A stretch of DNA of 64,000 nucleotides, taken from NCBI GenBank assembly GCA_965205535.1, contig CBDBHH010000005.1:1798001-1862000 (forward strand), read 5' to 3'. Source of the DNA: UBA8079 sp965205535. GTDB lineage: Bacteria > Pseudomonadota > Alphaproteobacteria > UBA6615. A program made the position numbers and the translations under genes. The notes below the pieces were generated by a model. The model was not told where the DNA came from and made no database searches. It saw only the letters and a list, made by a program, of their open reading frames with translations. Within the stretch, counting starts at the first letter, position 1. Every line of letters begins with the position of its first letter. Of this stretch, positions 44,298 through 53,776 are shown in pieces.

Positions 44298-45275
44298 GTG
44301 ATTAACTATCGTAAAACCATTTTCTCGGCTGCCGCGGCGGCCGTGGTCGCCTTCGGCGGCATGTCGCTGCACGCGACCGAGGCCAGCGCACAGCAGCGCG
44401 ACATCCTGATCGGCGGCGGTTCCGTTACCGGTGTTTACTACCAGGTGGCCTTGCAGACCTGTCAGATCATGAACAAGCATTCCGGCGGCAAGTACAACTG
44501 CGTTGGCCGCCCGGCGCTCGGTTCGGTCTTCAACGTCAATGCCGTAAACCGTGGTCTCCTCGACTTCGGCGTGGCCCAGTCGGATCGTAACTGGCAGGCG
44601 ACGAACGGCAAGGCTGACTGGGACGGCAAGCCTGTCGGCAAGCTGCGTAGCGTGTTCTCGGCCCATCCGGAAGCCGTCCTTCTGGTGACCCGCAAGGACA
44701 GTGGCGTCAAGTCGGTCGGTGACCTCAAGGGCAAGACCGTGAACATCGGCAACCCGGGTTCCGGCCAGCGCGGCAACTCGATGGATCTGCTGCCGCTCTA
44801 CGGCATCGATCCGGACAAGGACATCAAGGCCGAAGGCCTGCAGCAGGGCGAGGCATCCCGCGCCCTGGTGGATAAGAAGATCGACGCCTTCGTCTACACG
44901 GTCGGCATGCCGTCTGCGGCGATTGAAGAGCCGGCGAACTCGACCGAGATCGATATCCTCGATATCAACTCGGACGCGATCAAGAAGTTCATCTCCGACA
45001 AGCCCTATTATGTGCTCGCCAAGTATCCGGCCGGCATCGTGAAGGGTGTGGACGAGTTCGAGACCTACGCCGTGAAGGCGACGGTTATCACGAGCGCCGA
45101 TGTCGAAGACCAGGTCGTCTACGACTACGTCAAGACGGTGTTCGAGAATCTCGAAGAGCTGAAGGGCACCCACGCGGCCTTCCAGATTCTGAAGCCGGAA
45201 GACATGCTCGGCGGTCTGTCGGCCCCGCTCCATCCGGGTGCGGAGAAGTACTACAAGGAAAAAGGCCTGATGTAA
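44298..45275 (+). CDS. TAXI-family TRAP transporter receptor
   Basis: A 325-residue exported receptor with signal peptide ending in EASAQ and the TAXI-family motif GGGSVTGVYYQVALQTCQIMNKHSGGKYNCVGRPALGSVFN. It delivers its ligand to the TRAP membrane subunits encoded next. The start is a GTG at 44298 with GGAGAG. Ligand unknown; the aminotransferase context suggests an amino acid or amine. A terminator-like hairpin follows at 45289-45324. Confidence 0.92.
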   Translation: MINYRKTIFSAAAAAVVAFGGMSLHATEASAQQRDILIGGGSVTGVYYQVALQTCQIMNKHSGGKYNCVGRPALGSVFNVNAVNRGLLDFGVAQSDRNWQATNGKADWDGKPVGKLRSVFSAHPEAVLLVTRKDSGVKSVGDLKGKTVNIGNPGSGQRGNSMDLLPLYGIDPDKDIKAEGLQQGEASRALVDKKIDAFVYTVGMPSAAIEEPANSTEIDILDINSDAIKKFISDKPYYVLAKYPAGIVKGVDEFETYAVKATVITSADVEDQVVYDYVKTVFENLEELKGTHAAFQILKPEDMLGGLSAPLHPGAEKYYKEKGLM

Positions 45276-45288
45276 GTCGGTCCTGTAG

Positions 45289-45324
45289 CGGGCGGCACCG
45301 AGCGGTGCCGCCCGTTATTTCTTT
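45289..45324 (+). terminator. Intrinsic terminator between TRAP receptor and permease genes
   Basis: A perfect 11-bp GC-rich stem CGGGCGGCACC / GGTGCCGCCCG with loop GAGC is followed by TTATTTCTTT. Partial termination would make receptor mRNA more abundant than permease mRNA, as usual for binding-protein transporters. Confidence 0.85.
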
Positions 45325-45357
45325 GTCAAAGAAATTCAAGTTTCTGGGGGGAATGGG

Positions 45358-47556
45358 ATGACCACGCAAGACAACGCCGCCGAAGAGGTGGTTGAGACCG
45401 AAGAGCGGGATTTCATCGCCGAGGTCGAGAGCGGCCCGCGCAGCCCGACGAGCAAGATCGCCGTCGGCGTCATCACCCTCCTTTGTGTCATCTGGTCGCT
45501 GTTCCAGCTCTGGATCGCCGAGAACCCCATCAATTCGCAGCTCGCCCGATCCTGGCATCTGGGTTTCGCGCTGGCGCTCGTGTATCTCGCATTCCCCGCC
45601 TATGATTATCGCAATCCGCCGCTCTGGGCGCGGACGTTGCATCGCATTCTGCCGTTCCTGCGGGGCAAGCGATCGAACCGTGAATATATCCCTGTCTTCG
45701 ACATCATTCTGGCGATCATCGCCGCCGGATCGTCGCTCTTCATCGTGTTCTTCCAGAAGGAAATCCAGGCGATGGGTGGCCTGGGCGGCCCGCGTGAAGT
45801 CTGGATGGGTGCGATCCTGATCGTCATGCTGCTCGAAGCGGCGCGGCGCGCACTGGGCGTGGCGCTGAGCACGATCTGTATCATTTTCATTATTTACGCG
45901 TTTGTCGGCAGCGAGCCGTGGGTTCCCGATCTGCTGCGCTATCGCGGGACGACCTTCGAGTTCTTCATCTCCGAGATGTATCTCACGGACACCAGCATCT
46001 TTGGCGTGCCGCTGGGTGTTTCCACCAGCTTCGTTTTCCTGTTCGTCCTGTTCGGCGCGCTTCTCGACAAGGCGGGCGCGGGCAAATACTTCATCGACGT
46101 GGCCTTCTCGGGCCTTGGTCACAAGATTGGCGGGCCGGCGAAGGCCGCCGTCGTCGCCTCGGGCCTGTCGGGCCTGGTCTCGGGTTCGTCCATCGCCAAC
46201 GTGGTCACGACGGGCACGTTCACCATCCCGTTGATGAAGAAGGTCGGCCTGCCGGCCTACAAGGCGGGTGCGGTCGAGGTGGCTGCGTCCACCAACGGCC
46301 AGCTGATGCCGCCGATCATGGGCGCGGCCGCGTTCATCATGGCCGACATCATCGGCATCCCGTATCTGGATGTGGTCCGCGCAGCACTGTTCCCCGCGAT
46401 CATTTCCTATCTCGCGCTGTTCTATGTGGTGCATCTGGAGGCGCTGAAGCTCAACTTGCGGCCGCTGTCGAAGAGCGAGTTGCCGCCGATGCTCAAGACT
46501 TTCGTCAACGGCAGTCACTATCTCATCCCGCTCGGGGTGCTGATCTACTTCCTGGTGATCGAGAAACGCTCGCCGATCTTCTCCGCCCTGACGGCCATCG
46601 AGGCGCTGGCGGTGCTGATGATTATCCAGCGACCGATCATCGCCTACCTCGCGCTCGGTGCGCACAAGAAGGCCGGCAGCCTGGATCCCGACACCAAGAT
46701 CGGGGGGATCATCGGGGCGGCGTTCCTCGACGGCCTGAAAGACATCTGGGAAGGCCTGATCGGCGGCGCCCGCTCCATGATGAGCGTGGGCGTGGCCACG
46801 GCCGCGGCCGGCATCATCGTCGGCGTGGTCAGCACGACCGGTCTGACGGGACGTTTCGTGAACCTGATTTCCGCGGTTTCCGGCGGGAGCGTGATGGTCA
46901 TGCTCCTGCTGACGGCGGTCACCAGCATGATCCTCGGGATGGGATTGCCGACGACGGCGAACTACATCCTGATGGCGACCCTGACCGCACCGGTCATTGT
47001 CGAGCTCGGCGGCGATGCCGGGCTGATATTCCCGCTGATCGCGGCCCATCTGTTCGTCTTCTACTTCGGCATCCTGGCGGATGATACGCCGCCGGTGGGC
47101 CTCGCGGCCTATGCCGGTGCGGCGATCGCCAAGTCGGATCCGATCAAGACCGGTATCCAGGGCTTTACCTATGACATGCGGACGGCGATCCTGCCCTTCG
47201 TGTTCATCTTCAACACCGAGTTGCTGATGATCCAGGGCGTGGCCCCGAACGGGGATATCATCTGGATCGATTCCATCATCAACCTCGTCTGGGTGTTCGG
47301 GATATCGCTCATCGCCATGTTCGCCTTCGCGGCGTTCATGCAAGGCTATTTCGCCGATAGCTGTAACTGGCCGGAACGAATATTCCTGCTGTTGCTCGCC
47401 ATCGCGATGTTCAGACCCGCGCTGGTGACGGACCAGATCGGGGGACAGCGCGAGATCATCCAGGCCGTCGCACTGGCGCTGTGGATCGCGATGTATCTTT
47501 ATCAAAGACGCCGCAAGGCGGGTCGCGGCGACGGTGCCGCACCCGCGGCAGCATAG
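45358..47556 (+). CDS. TRAP transporter fused membrane protein (4TM/12TM, DctQM type)
   Basis: A 732-residue inner-membrane protein typical of TAXI systems, with the small DctQ-like and large DctM-like parts fused. Loops such as GLSGLVSGSSIANVVTTGTFTIPLMKKVG and AAASTNGQLMPPIMGAAAF-type segments are characteristic of the large subunit. Transport is driven by an ion gradient, not ATP. It follows the receptor and precedes the universal stress protein gene by 12 bp. Confidence 0.94.
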   Translation: MTTQDNAAEEVVETEERDFIAEVESGPRSPTSKIAVGVITLLCVIWSLFQLWIAENPINSQLARSWHLGFALALVYLAFPAYDYRNPPLWARTLHRILPFLRGKRSNREYIPVFDIILAIIAAGSSLFIVFFQKEIQAMGGLGGPREVWMGAILIVMLLEAARRALGVALSTICIIFIIYAFVGSEPWVPDLLRYRGTTFEFFISEMYLTDTSIFGVPLGVSTSFVFLFVLFGALLDKAGAGKYFIDVAFSGLGHKIGGPAKAAVVASGLSGLVSGSSIANVVTTGTFTIPLMKKVGLPAYKAGAVEVAASTNGQLMPPIMGAAAFIMADIIGIPYLDVVRAALFPAIISYLALFYVVHLEALKLNLRPLSKSELPPMLKTFVNGSHYLIPLGVLIYFLVIEKRSPIFSALTAIEALAVLMIIQRPIIAYLALGAHKKAGSLDPDTKIGGIIGAAFLDGLKDIWEGLIGGARSMMSVGVATAAAGIIVGVVSTTGLTGRFVNLISAVSGGSVMVMLLLTAVTSMILGMGLPTTANYILMATLTAPVIVELGGDAGLIFPLIAAHLFVFYFGILADDTPPVGLAAYAGAAIAKSDPIKTGIQGFTYDMRTAILPFVFIFNTELLMIQGVAPNGDIIWIDSIINLVWVFGISLIAMFAFAAFMQGYFADSCNWPERIFLLLLAIAMFRPALVTDQIGGQREIIQAVALALWIAMYLYQRRRKAGRGDGAAPAAA

Positions 47557-47568
47557 GGGAGGTCAGGC

Positions 47569-47994
47569 ATGTCCAAGCATATCCTTCTGCCGGTCGATCT
47601 TGAGGACGAAGCCTCGTCGGCGCAGGCACTCGATGCCGCGGTGGCACAGGCGCAGGCCTCGGGTGGAACCCTGCACGTAATGACGGTGGTGCCGGATTTC
47701 GGCATGAGCGTCGTTGGCTCTTTCTTTCCCGACGACTTCGCGGAGAAGGCGCTGGCGGAGACCGCGAAGCGGCTCGATGCCTATGCCGGTGCGAACGTGC
47801 CCGACGGGGTGAGTGTGCAGCAGATCGTCGCCCATGGCCGTATCTATGACGAGATCATCAAGGCGGCCGACAGCAGCGGTGCCGACCTGATCGTTCTGTC
47901 CGCGCACCGCCCGGACGTCGGCGACTATCTCCTCGGCTCCAATGCCGCGCGGGTGGCGCGCCATGCGAAGCAGTCAGTATTGATTATCCGCTGA
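47569..47994 (+). CDS. Universal stress protein UspA family
   Basis: A 141-residue UspA-domain protein (HILLPVDLEDEASSAQALDAAV... ADLIVLSAHRPDVGDYLLGSNAARVARHAKQSVLIIR). The GSNAARVARHAKQSVLI segment matches the ATP-binding G-x9-G-S/T type. TRAP operons often carry a Usp gene as a regulator of the transporter, as here. AGGGGAGG precedes the ATG. Confidence 0.93.
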   Translation: MSKHILLPVDLEDEASSAQALDAAVAQAQASGGTLHVMTVVPDFGMSVVGSFFPDDFAEKALAETAKRLDAYAGANVPDGVSVQQIVAHGRIYDEIIKAADSSGADLIVLSAHRPDVGDYLLGSNAARVARHAKQSVLIIR

Positions 47995-48001
47995 CGCGGC
48001 G

Positions 48002-49618
48002 ATGTCGGAAGACAGGTCCTTCGATTATGTGATCGTCGGCGCGGGCAGCGCCGGCTGTGTGCTGGCCAACCGCCTGACCGAGAGCGGTGCGCATAATGTG
48101 CTGCTGCTGGAAGCCGGGGGCAAGGATAGCAATCCCTGGCTCCATATTCCGCTCGGCTATGGCAAGGTCTTCGACGACCCCAAGGTGAACTGGTGCTATT
48201 CGACGGAGCCCGACCCGACCTGCAACGGGCGGCGGATCGTCCAGCCGCGGGGCAAGGTGCTCGGCGGCTCCAGCTCGATCAACGGGATGGTCTATATCCG
48301 CGGCAACGCCGCCGACTTTGACCATTGGCGCCAGCTCGGCAATACAGGCTGGAGCCATGACGACGTGCTGCCGTATTTCCGTAAACTGGAAGATAACACG
48401 CGCGGCGAAGATGAATTCCACGGCACGGGCGGGCCCCAGGCCGTGTCCGAGCAGCGTGATCTCCACCCGCTCGGCCGCGCCCATCTGGCGGCCGCGGTCG
48501 AGGCGGGTTATCCGCTGAACCCCGACTTCAACGGCGCGGTGCAGGAAGGCTTCGGACGTTACCAGGTGACCCAGCGGACCGGGCGGCGTTGGTCGACAGC
48601 GCGTGGCTATCTGCGCCCGGCGCGCAAGCGCGCGAACCTGACGGTCGAGACCGGCGCCTTCGCCAATCGGGTGTTGTTTGAGGGCCGCCGCGCCGTGGGC
48701 GTGGAGTACCAGCTGGGGGATGAAACAAGGGTCGCGCGCCCGAAGGGCGAGGTCATCCTGGCGCTGGGAGCGTTCAACTCACCCCAGCTGTTGCAGCTCT
48801 CCGGGGTCGGCCCTGCGGCGTTGCTGCGCGAACACGGGATCGACGTGCTGGCGGACATGGCCGGGGTAGGCACGGACATGCAGGACCACTATCTGGTCCG
48901 CATGGTCTACCGGTGCAAGCAGCCGGTCACCCTCAATGATGTGATGCAAAGCCGGGTGAGACAGGCCGGGACGTTGCTGCGCTATGCCCTGTTTCGCCGG
49001 GGCATGATGGCGATGGCTGCCGTGCCGACGGGCGGATTCTTCCGTAGCGACCCCAGCCTCGCCTCGCCGGACCTGCAGCATCACATCGTGCTGTATTCGA
49101 ACGGTGGGGCGACGGGCAAGCATGGCTCGACCCTGCACGAATTCTCCGGCCTGTCGGCGACGATCATCATGCTGCGTCCGGAAAGCCGCGGGGCGGTGGA
49201 AATCGGCTCGACCGATCCGCGCGCGGCCCCGTTGATCAAGAGCCGCTATCTCGAGGCCGAGCATGACCGCCTGGCGCTGATGCGCGGGGTGCGCGCGGTC
49301 CAGGAAATCATGCGCCAGCCCGCACTGGAACCGTTTGTGGGCGAGGCGATCGAGCCGGGCACGGACGTGGTGAGCGACGACGACATGATCGAGTATCTGC
49401 GCAATTTCGGAAACACCGGCTTCCACCCGACCAGCACCTGTCGCATGGGGGTGGACGAGAGAGCCGTCGTCGACCCGCGCCTGCGGGTGCATGGCCTCGA
49501 GGGATTGCGGGTGGTGGATGCGTCGGTGATGCCGGCCGTGACCAGCGGCAACACCAACGCGCCGACGATCATGATCGCGGAGAAGGCGTCGGACATGATC
49601 CTTGAGGATGCGCGCTAG
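48002..49618 (+). CDS. GMC-family FAD oxidoreductase 1 (choline dehydrogenase-like)
   Basis: A 538-residue flavoprotein. FAD-binding DYVIVGAGSAGCVLANRL, GMC signature GKVLGGSSSINGMVYIRG and C-terminal catalytic region FHPTSTCRMG followed by TSGNTNAPTIMIAEK are present. Family members oxidise alcohols such as choline or alkanols. It follows uspA by 7 bp and may be the last gene of the TRAP unit. A paralogue lies tail to tail beyond tRNA-Pro. Confidence 0.9.
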   Translation: MSEDRSFDYVIVGAGSAGCVLANRLTESGAHNVLLLEAGGKDSNPWLHIPLGYGKVFDDPKVNWCYSTEPDPTCNGRRIVQPRGKVLGGSSSINGMVYIRGNAADFDHWRQLGNTGWSHDDVLPYFRKLEDNTRGEDEFHGTGGPQAVSEQRDLHPLGRAHLAAAVEAGYPLNPDFNGAVQEGFGRYQVTQRTGRRWSTARGYLRPARKRANLTVETGAFANRVLFEGRRAVGVEYQLGDETRVARPKGEVILALGAFNSPQLLQLSGVGPAALLREHGIDVLADMAGVGTDMQDHYLVRMVYRCKQPVTLNDVMQSRVRQAGTLLRYALFRRGMMAMAAVPTGGFFRSDPSLASPDLQHHIVLYSNGGATGKHGSTLHEFSGLSATIIMLRPESRGAVEIGSTDPRAAPLIKSRYLEAEHDRLALMRGVRAVQEIMRQPALEPFVGEAIEPGTDVVSDDDMIEYLRNFGNTGFHPTSTCRMGVDERAVVDPRLRVHGLEGLRVVDASVMPAVTSGNTNAPTIMIAEKASDMILEDAR

Positions 49619-49673
49619 GTCGCGAGGGCGGGTCCGGGCATGACGGTTGGGTGCGGTATGCATCAACAATGAT

Positions 49674-49738
49674 CCTCATGCAGAGCTTGTCGAAGCATGG
49701 AGAGAGAACACCTCTCCTTCGACAGGCTCAGGATGAGG
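49674..49738. repeat. Dispersed inverted repeat, copy 2
   Basis: CCTCATGCAGAGCTTGTCGAAG and CTTCGACAGGCTCAGGATGAGG face each other around a 21-bp centre. The arm matches the copy at 16219-16271. With tRNA-Pro this fills most of the 303-bp gap 49619-49921; nothing else was seen in it. Confidence 0.82.
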
Positions 49739-49800
49739 TGTTCAACGCCGGTGTCTGGGCGTTTGCAAAGCCGTGCCGGGCGTTGTAAGAAACCCGCCGT

Positions 49801-49877
49801 CGGGAAGTAGCTCAGCCTGGTAGAGCACTACGTTCGGGACGTAGGGGCCGGAGGTTCGAATCCTCTCTTCCCGACCA
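49801..49877 (+). tRNA. tRNA-Pro (anticodon CGG)
   Basis: A 77-nt tRNA including encoded CCA. The acceptor arms CGGGAAG / CTTCCCG pair, the D arm is GCTCAGCCTGGTAGAGC, the anticodon stem CTACG/CGTAG encloses loop TTCGGGA with anticodon CGG, and the T arm is GGAGGTTCGAATCCTCT-like. It reads proline CCG codons, which are frequent in this high-GC DNA. Confidence 0.97.
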
Positions 49878-49921
49878 ATTTTCTCACATCGTCAAAGTTG
49901 GCCGAAGTCGGTTCACCGCGC

Positions 49922-51541
49922 CTAGAGGCTCGCCGCGGGTGGTGGGGCGTTGCCCAGAATCAGGTCCGCGCCCTTCTCGGCGATCATCATGGTGGCCGCG
50001 TTGGTGTTGGCCGAGGGCATGGTCGGCATGACCGAAGCGTCGACGACCCGCAGTCCCTCGATGCCGTGGACCTTGAGCTCGTCGCTGACAACGTTATCGC
50101 GGTCGGCCGCGCCCATGCGGCACGTGCCGACCAGGTGGAACACGGTGGTGCCGTAGCTGCGGGCGAAGTCGAGGAGTTCGTCGTCGGTCTGCAGGCCTGC
50201 ACCCGGCACGATCTCATGGTCGTAATATTGCGAAAGCTCGGGCGCGGTCAGGAGCTGCCGGTCGAGGCGCAGGCCGGCGACGGTGACCTGCCGGTCGGTC
50301 TCGTGATCCAGATAGTTGGGCTGAATGATCGGTTTGTCGGCGATGTCGGCGCTGCGGGCGCGGATATAGCCCCGGCTCAGCGGCCGGAGCGCGAAGGTTG
50401 CTGCCGTCATGCCGGGCTCGTCCTCGAGCTTCGCGATCTTGCCTGCCTCATAGGTGGCCGGGGTGAAAATCAGCTGCATGTCGGGCTGTTCCATGGCCGG
50501 GTGAGACTTCCAGAACACGAAGACCTGGCTCGGCGACATGGCGAGCAACCCCTTGCGGCGGAGCGCGTAGTCGGCAACCTCCTTAACCAGTGACAGGCCG
50601 CGGGCACGCTCGTTGATGGTGCGCGCACCCTTCACCCGGGCAGTCATGCGGGCCAGATAGTGATCCGACAGGTTCTCGCCCACACCGGGGAGGTCGTGCA
50701 CCACATCGACGCCGAGATCTTTCAGTAGCGCGGCCGGGCCGACGCCGGAGACCTGCAGGAGCTGGGGCGAGCCGACCGACCCGCTGGCGAGGATGACCTC
50801 GCGGCGTGCGCGGATCTCGACTTCGTGCGCGCCCTGTTTGTAGAGCACACCAACTGCACGCGCGCCCTCAAACAATATGCGCCGGGTGTGGGCGTCGGTA
50901 CGGATGTCGAGGTTGGGCCGGTGCTTGACCGGGTGCAGGAAGGCGCGCGCGGCGCTGACCCGGCGGCCATTCTCGATGACCCGCTGGAAGTAGCCGACCC
51001 CGGCCTGGGTGGCGCCGTTGTAATCATCGTTGCGGGGGATGCCCATGCCCACCGCGCCGTCGATGAAGGCGTCACAGATGGGTTCGGGGCCGTCGATATC
51101 GGTGACAGGAAGCTCGCCGTCCCGGCCGTGGAAATCCGTATCCTTGCCGCCCACGCGGCGCTCGCTGCGCTTGAAGTAGGGGAGGATGTCGGCGTAGCCC
51201 CAGCCGCGGTTTCCCTCTTGCGCCCAGCTGTCATAGTCCATCCGCTGGCCGCGATTGTAGATATGGCCGTTGATGGAACTGGAGCCGCCGAGGGTCTTGC
51301 CGCGGGGCACATAGACGGGCCGCCCGGCGGTGCCTTCGCCGGGCTCGGACTCGAACAGCCAGTTCACCTTCGGGTTGGCGAGGGTGCGCGTAAAGCCGGC
51401 CGGGATATGGATCCACGGGTTGCGGTCGGGCGGACCGGCCTCCAGTACACAGACGGTCGCGTCACCCGCCGACAGACGGTTGGCGAGGATCGAGCCGGCG
51501 GAACCGGCCCCGACGATGATGTAGTCGAACGCGTCTGCCAT
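49922..51541 (-). CDS. GMC-family FAD oxidoreductase 2 (choline dehydrogenase-like)
   Basis: A 539-residue paralogue of the enzyme at 48002 with DYIIVGAGSAGSILANRL, GKTLGGSSSINGHIYNRG and FHLVGTCRMG...PSANTNAATMMIAEKGADLIL. It lies 18 bp downstream of an aldo/keto reductase gene on the same strand, so the pair may oxidise and reduce related alcohols or aldehydes. Substrate unknown. Confidence 0.9.
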   Translation of the reverse strand: MADAFDYIIVGAGSAGSILANRLSAGDATVCVLEAGPPDRNPWIHIPAGFTRTLANPKVNWLFESEPGEGTAGRPVYVPRGKTLGGSSSINGHIYNRGQRMDYDSWAQEGNRGWGYADILPYFKRSERRVGGKDTDFHGRDGELPVTDIDGPEPICDAFIDGAVGMGIPRNDDYNGATQAGVGYFQRVIENGRRVSAARAFLHPVKHRPNLDIRTDAHTRRILFEGARAVGVLYKQGAHEVEIRARREVILASGSVGSPQLLQVSGVGPAALLKDLGVDVVHDLPGVGENLSDHYLARMTARVKGARTINERARGLSLVKEVADYALRRKGLLAMSPSQVFVFWKSHPAMEQPDMQLIFTPATYEAGKIAKLEDEPGMTAATFALRPLSRGYIRARSADIADKPIIQPNYLDHETDRQVTVAGLRLDRQLLTAPELSQYYDHEIVPGAGLQTDDELLDFARSYGTTVFHLVGTCRMGAADRDNVVSDELKVHGIEGLRVVDASVMPTMPSANTNAATMMIAEKGADLILGNAPPPAASL

Positions 51542-51559
51542 GGCGCCGGAACCCTGTTT

Positions 51560-52537
51560 CTAGAAACTCGCGACCTGCGGTGAATGTCCGCCCCGCGCGC
51601 TGCCCTGGGCGACGCCGGGCGGAAAGGCCGCGTCGATCCGGGCCACCTGATCGGGGGTGAGGCGGATATCGTCCGCGCCGAGATTCTCCCGCAGATGATT
51701 GAGTTGGCGTGATCCCGGGATCGGGATGACGTCGTCACCCTTGGCCAGAAGCCAGGCGAGGGAAAGCTGGCCGGGGGTCGCGTCGATTTCGGTTGCCATT
51801 GCGGTGAGTTCGTCGAGAAGCGCCAAATTGTGGTCGAACGCGTCGTCCTGGAAGCGCTGGTTGCTGAGCCGCCAGTTGTCGCCCTCGGGCACGTCCGCGC
51901 GGCTGCGCATGGCGCCGCTAAAAAAGGCATAGGACAGCGGGCCATAAGCCACGAATGCGATGTCGAGGTCCCGGCACACGGGAATCAAGTCAACCTCCGG
52001 CTCACGGGTGAACAGGGAATATTCCGTCTGCAGGGCCGCCATGGGGTGGGTGGCGTGGGCCCGGCGCAGCTCATCGGCGGTCGCATTGCAGATGGCGAGG
52101 TGGCGTACCTTGCCGGCGGTGACCAGTTCCGCCATCGCGCCGATGCTGTCCTCCAACGGCATGTCCTTCGGGACCTGGTGGAGATAGTAGAGATCGATCA
52201 CGTCGGTATTGAGCCGCGCGAGGCTTTCGTCGCATTCGCGTTTGACGGTGTCGGGGCTGGCGTCGATGGCGACCTTGCCCGTGTCATCGACATGGATTCC
52301 GCACTTGCTGGCGAGGACAACCTCGCGGCGCCGGGCGCCCAGCATGGCACCAAAAAAGGATTCGCTGCGCCCCATGCCGTAGATCGCTGCGCTGTCGATG
52401 AAGTTGAGACCCCAATCGATCGCTTCGTTCACCGTGGCGACCCATTCCGGCTCGTTCGGGTCGAGCAGCCGGTTGGCGCCGAGGCCGAGCTGGGAGACTG
52501 ACAGGCCCGATCGGCCAAGGGGGACTTTCTTCAGCAT
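51560..52537 (-). CDS. Aldo/keto reductase
   Basis: A 325-residue NADPH-dependent reductase with a TIM barrel. Motifs include NFIDSAAIYGMGRSESFFGAML (catalytic Asp and Tyr), the Lys in VVLASKCGI and DVIDLYYLHQVP (catalytic His), and IPIPGSRQLNHLREN for the cofactor. The ATG at 52537 with AAAGGA is preferred over one at 52558. It is divergent from the IPMDH-family gene. Confidence 0.92.
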   Translation of the reverse strand: MLKKVPLGRSGLSVSQLGLGANRLLDPNEPEWVATVNEAIDWGLNFIDSAAIYGMGRSESFFGAMLGARRREVVLASKCGIHVDDTGKVAIDASPDTVKRECDESLARLNTDVIDLYYLHQVPKDMPLEDSIGAMAELVTAGKVRHLAICNATADELRRAHATHPMAALQTEYSLFTREPEVDLIPVCRDLDIAFVAYGPLSYAFFSGAMRSRADVPEGDNWRLSNQRFQDDAFDHNLALLDELTAMATEIDATPGQLSLAWLLAKGDDVIPIPGSRQLNHLRENLGADDIRLTPDQVARIDAAFPPGVAQGSARGGHSPQVASF

Positions 52538-52662
52538 GGAGAGGTTCCTTTGTGGCATGCGTGGAAAGGGTTTCGACCCATGCGCACAGCCTACGACAGG
52601 TATTGCCGACGTGGTAGTTTCCGCTGCGCGTATTGTTTTTCCATCTCCGGATTGCGACAGCC

Positions 52663-53769
52663 ATGACCCAGGAAAATTCCAAGCTCAAGGTCGGCGTGTT
52701 TGCCGGCGACGGCATCGGCCCGGAGGTGACGACACCCTGCGTCGAGTTGCTGGCTGAATTGACCACTGCACTCGGCGGTCCGACGCTCGAGTTCGAGCCA
52801 CTCGTGGCGGGGGCTGCCCATTATCAGGAAACCGGCGATGCGCTACCCCAGGCCTCGCTCGACCGGGCAGCCGAGGCCGACGCGATTTTGCTGGGCGCGA
52901 TGGGCGACCCGGACGTGCGCTACCCCGACGGCACGGAGATCGTGCCGCAGATCGACCTGCGGGATTATTTCGAGCTCTATGCCGGGGTGCGGCCCGTCAC
53001 GACCCGGCCGGGGATGCCGGTGCCGCTGGCCGACCCGCGCGGACAAGAACTGGATTTCGTGATCATCCGGGAATCCACCGAAGGTCTCTTCGCCCATCGC
53101 GGCGAGGCCGAGGAAACGGATGACAGCTCCACCGACCGGCTGACGATTACGCGGGCAGCTTGCGAGCGGTTGTTCGATTTTTCCTTCGAACTGGCCCGTC
53201 GCAGAAAGGCCAAGGGCGGCCCGGGTATCGTGACCTGCGTCGACAAGGCGAATGTGCTGCAGTCGATGGGGTTCTTCCGGCGCATGTTTGACGAACGGGC
53301 GGAACGCTATCCCGATATCGAGCGGCGCTACCTGTATGTGGATGCGGCGGCACTGGCCCTGGTCAAGCAACCCTGGGTGTTCGACGTGATGGTGATGGAG
53401 AATTTGCTGGGGGACATCCTGTCGGACCTCGGGGCGGGTCTCATGGGTGGGCTGGGCATGGCGCCGTCCGCGGACGTCGGCCCCGGCCACGCGGTGTTCC
53501 AGCCCTGTCATGGCACGGCACCGGACATCGCCGGCAGCGGCAAGGCAAACCCGACGGCGATGTTCCTGTCGGGTGCGATGATGCTCGACTGGCTGGGAGA
53601 CAGGCATGACTCGCCGGAACTCCGGCGCGGTTCGGAGATCTTCCGGTCCGCCGTGGATGCGGCTTTCCGTGATGGCACGCTGCAACCGACCGAGCTGGGT
53701 GGCCGCGACGGACTGGCCGAGATTACCCAGCGGGTGCGTGTTGAAATGCACGCAGCGCTCTCATCCTAG
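52663..53769 (+). CDS. Isocitrate/isopropylmalate dehydrogenase family enzyme
   Basis: A 368-residue beta-decarboxylating dehydrogenase (VGVFAGDGIGPEVT; VIIRESTEGLFAHRG; VMENLLGDILSDLGAGLMGGLGMAPSADVG; FQPCHGTAPDIAGSGKANPTAM). It oxidises a 2-hydroxy-3-alkyl acid using NAD. The substrate-determining residues do not let me separate isopropylmalate from tartrate/malate-type enzymes; no leuCD genes are nearby. Convergent with the holin gene. Confidence 0.85.
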   Translation: MTQENSKLKVGVFAGDGIGPEVTTPCVELLAELTTALGGPTLEFEPLVAGAAHYQETGDALPQASLDRAAEADAILLGAMGDPDVRYPDGTEIVPQIDLRDYFELYAGVRPVTTRPGMPVPLADPRGQELDFVIIRESTEGLFAHRGEAEETDDSSTDRLTITRAACERLFDFSFELARRRKAKGGPGIVTCVDKANVLQSMGFFRRMFDERAERYPDIERRYLYVDAAALALVKQPWVFDVMVMENLLGDILSDLGAGLMGGLGMAPSADVGPGHAVFQPCHGTAPDIAGSGKANPTAMFLSGAMMLDWLGDRHDSPELRRGSEIFRSAVDAAFRDGTLQPTELGGRDGLAEITQRVRVEMHAALSS

Positions 53770-53776
53770 TCGGTGA

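Noticed and set aside
45130..47505. A 791-codon open frame on the reverse strand opposite the TRAP permease gene
   Set aside because: It is rich in Asp, His, Gln and Arg without any fold-like pattern and is exactly antisense to a well-supported transporter; it is a high-GC codon-bias shadow.
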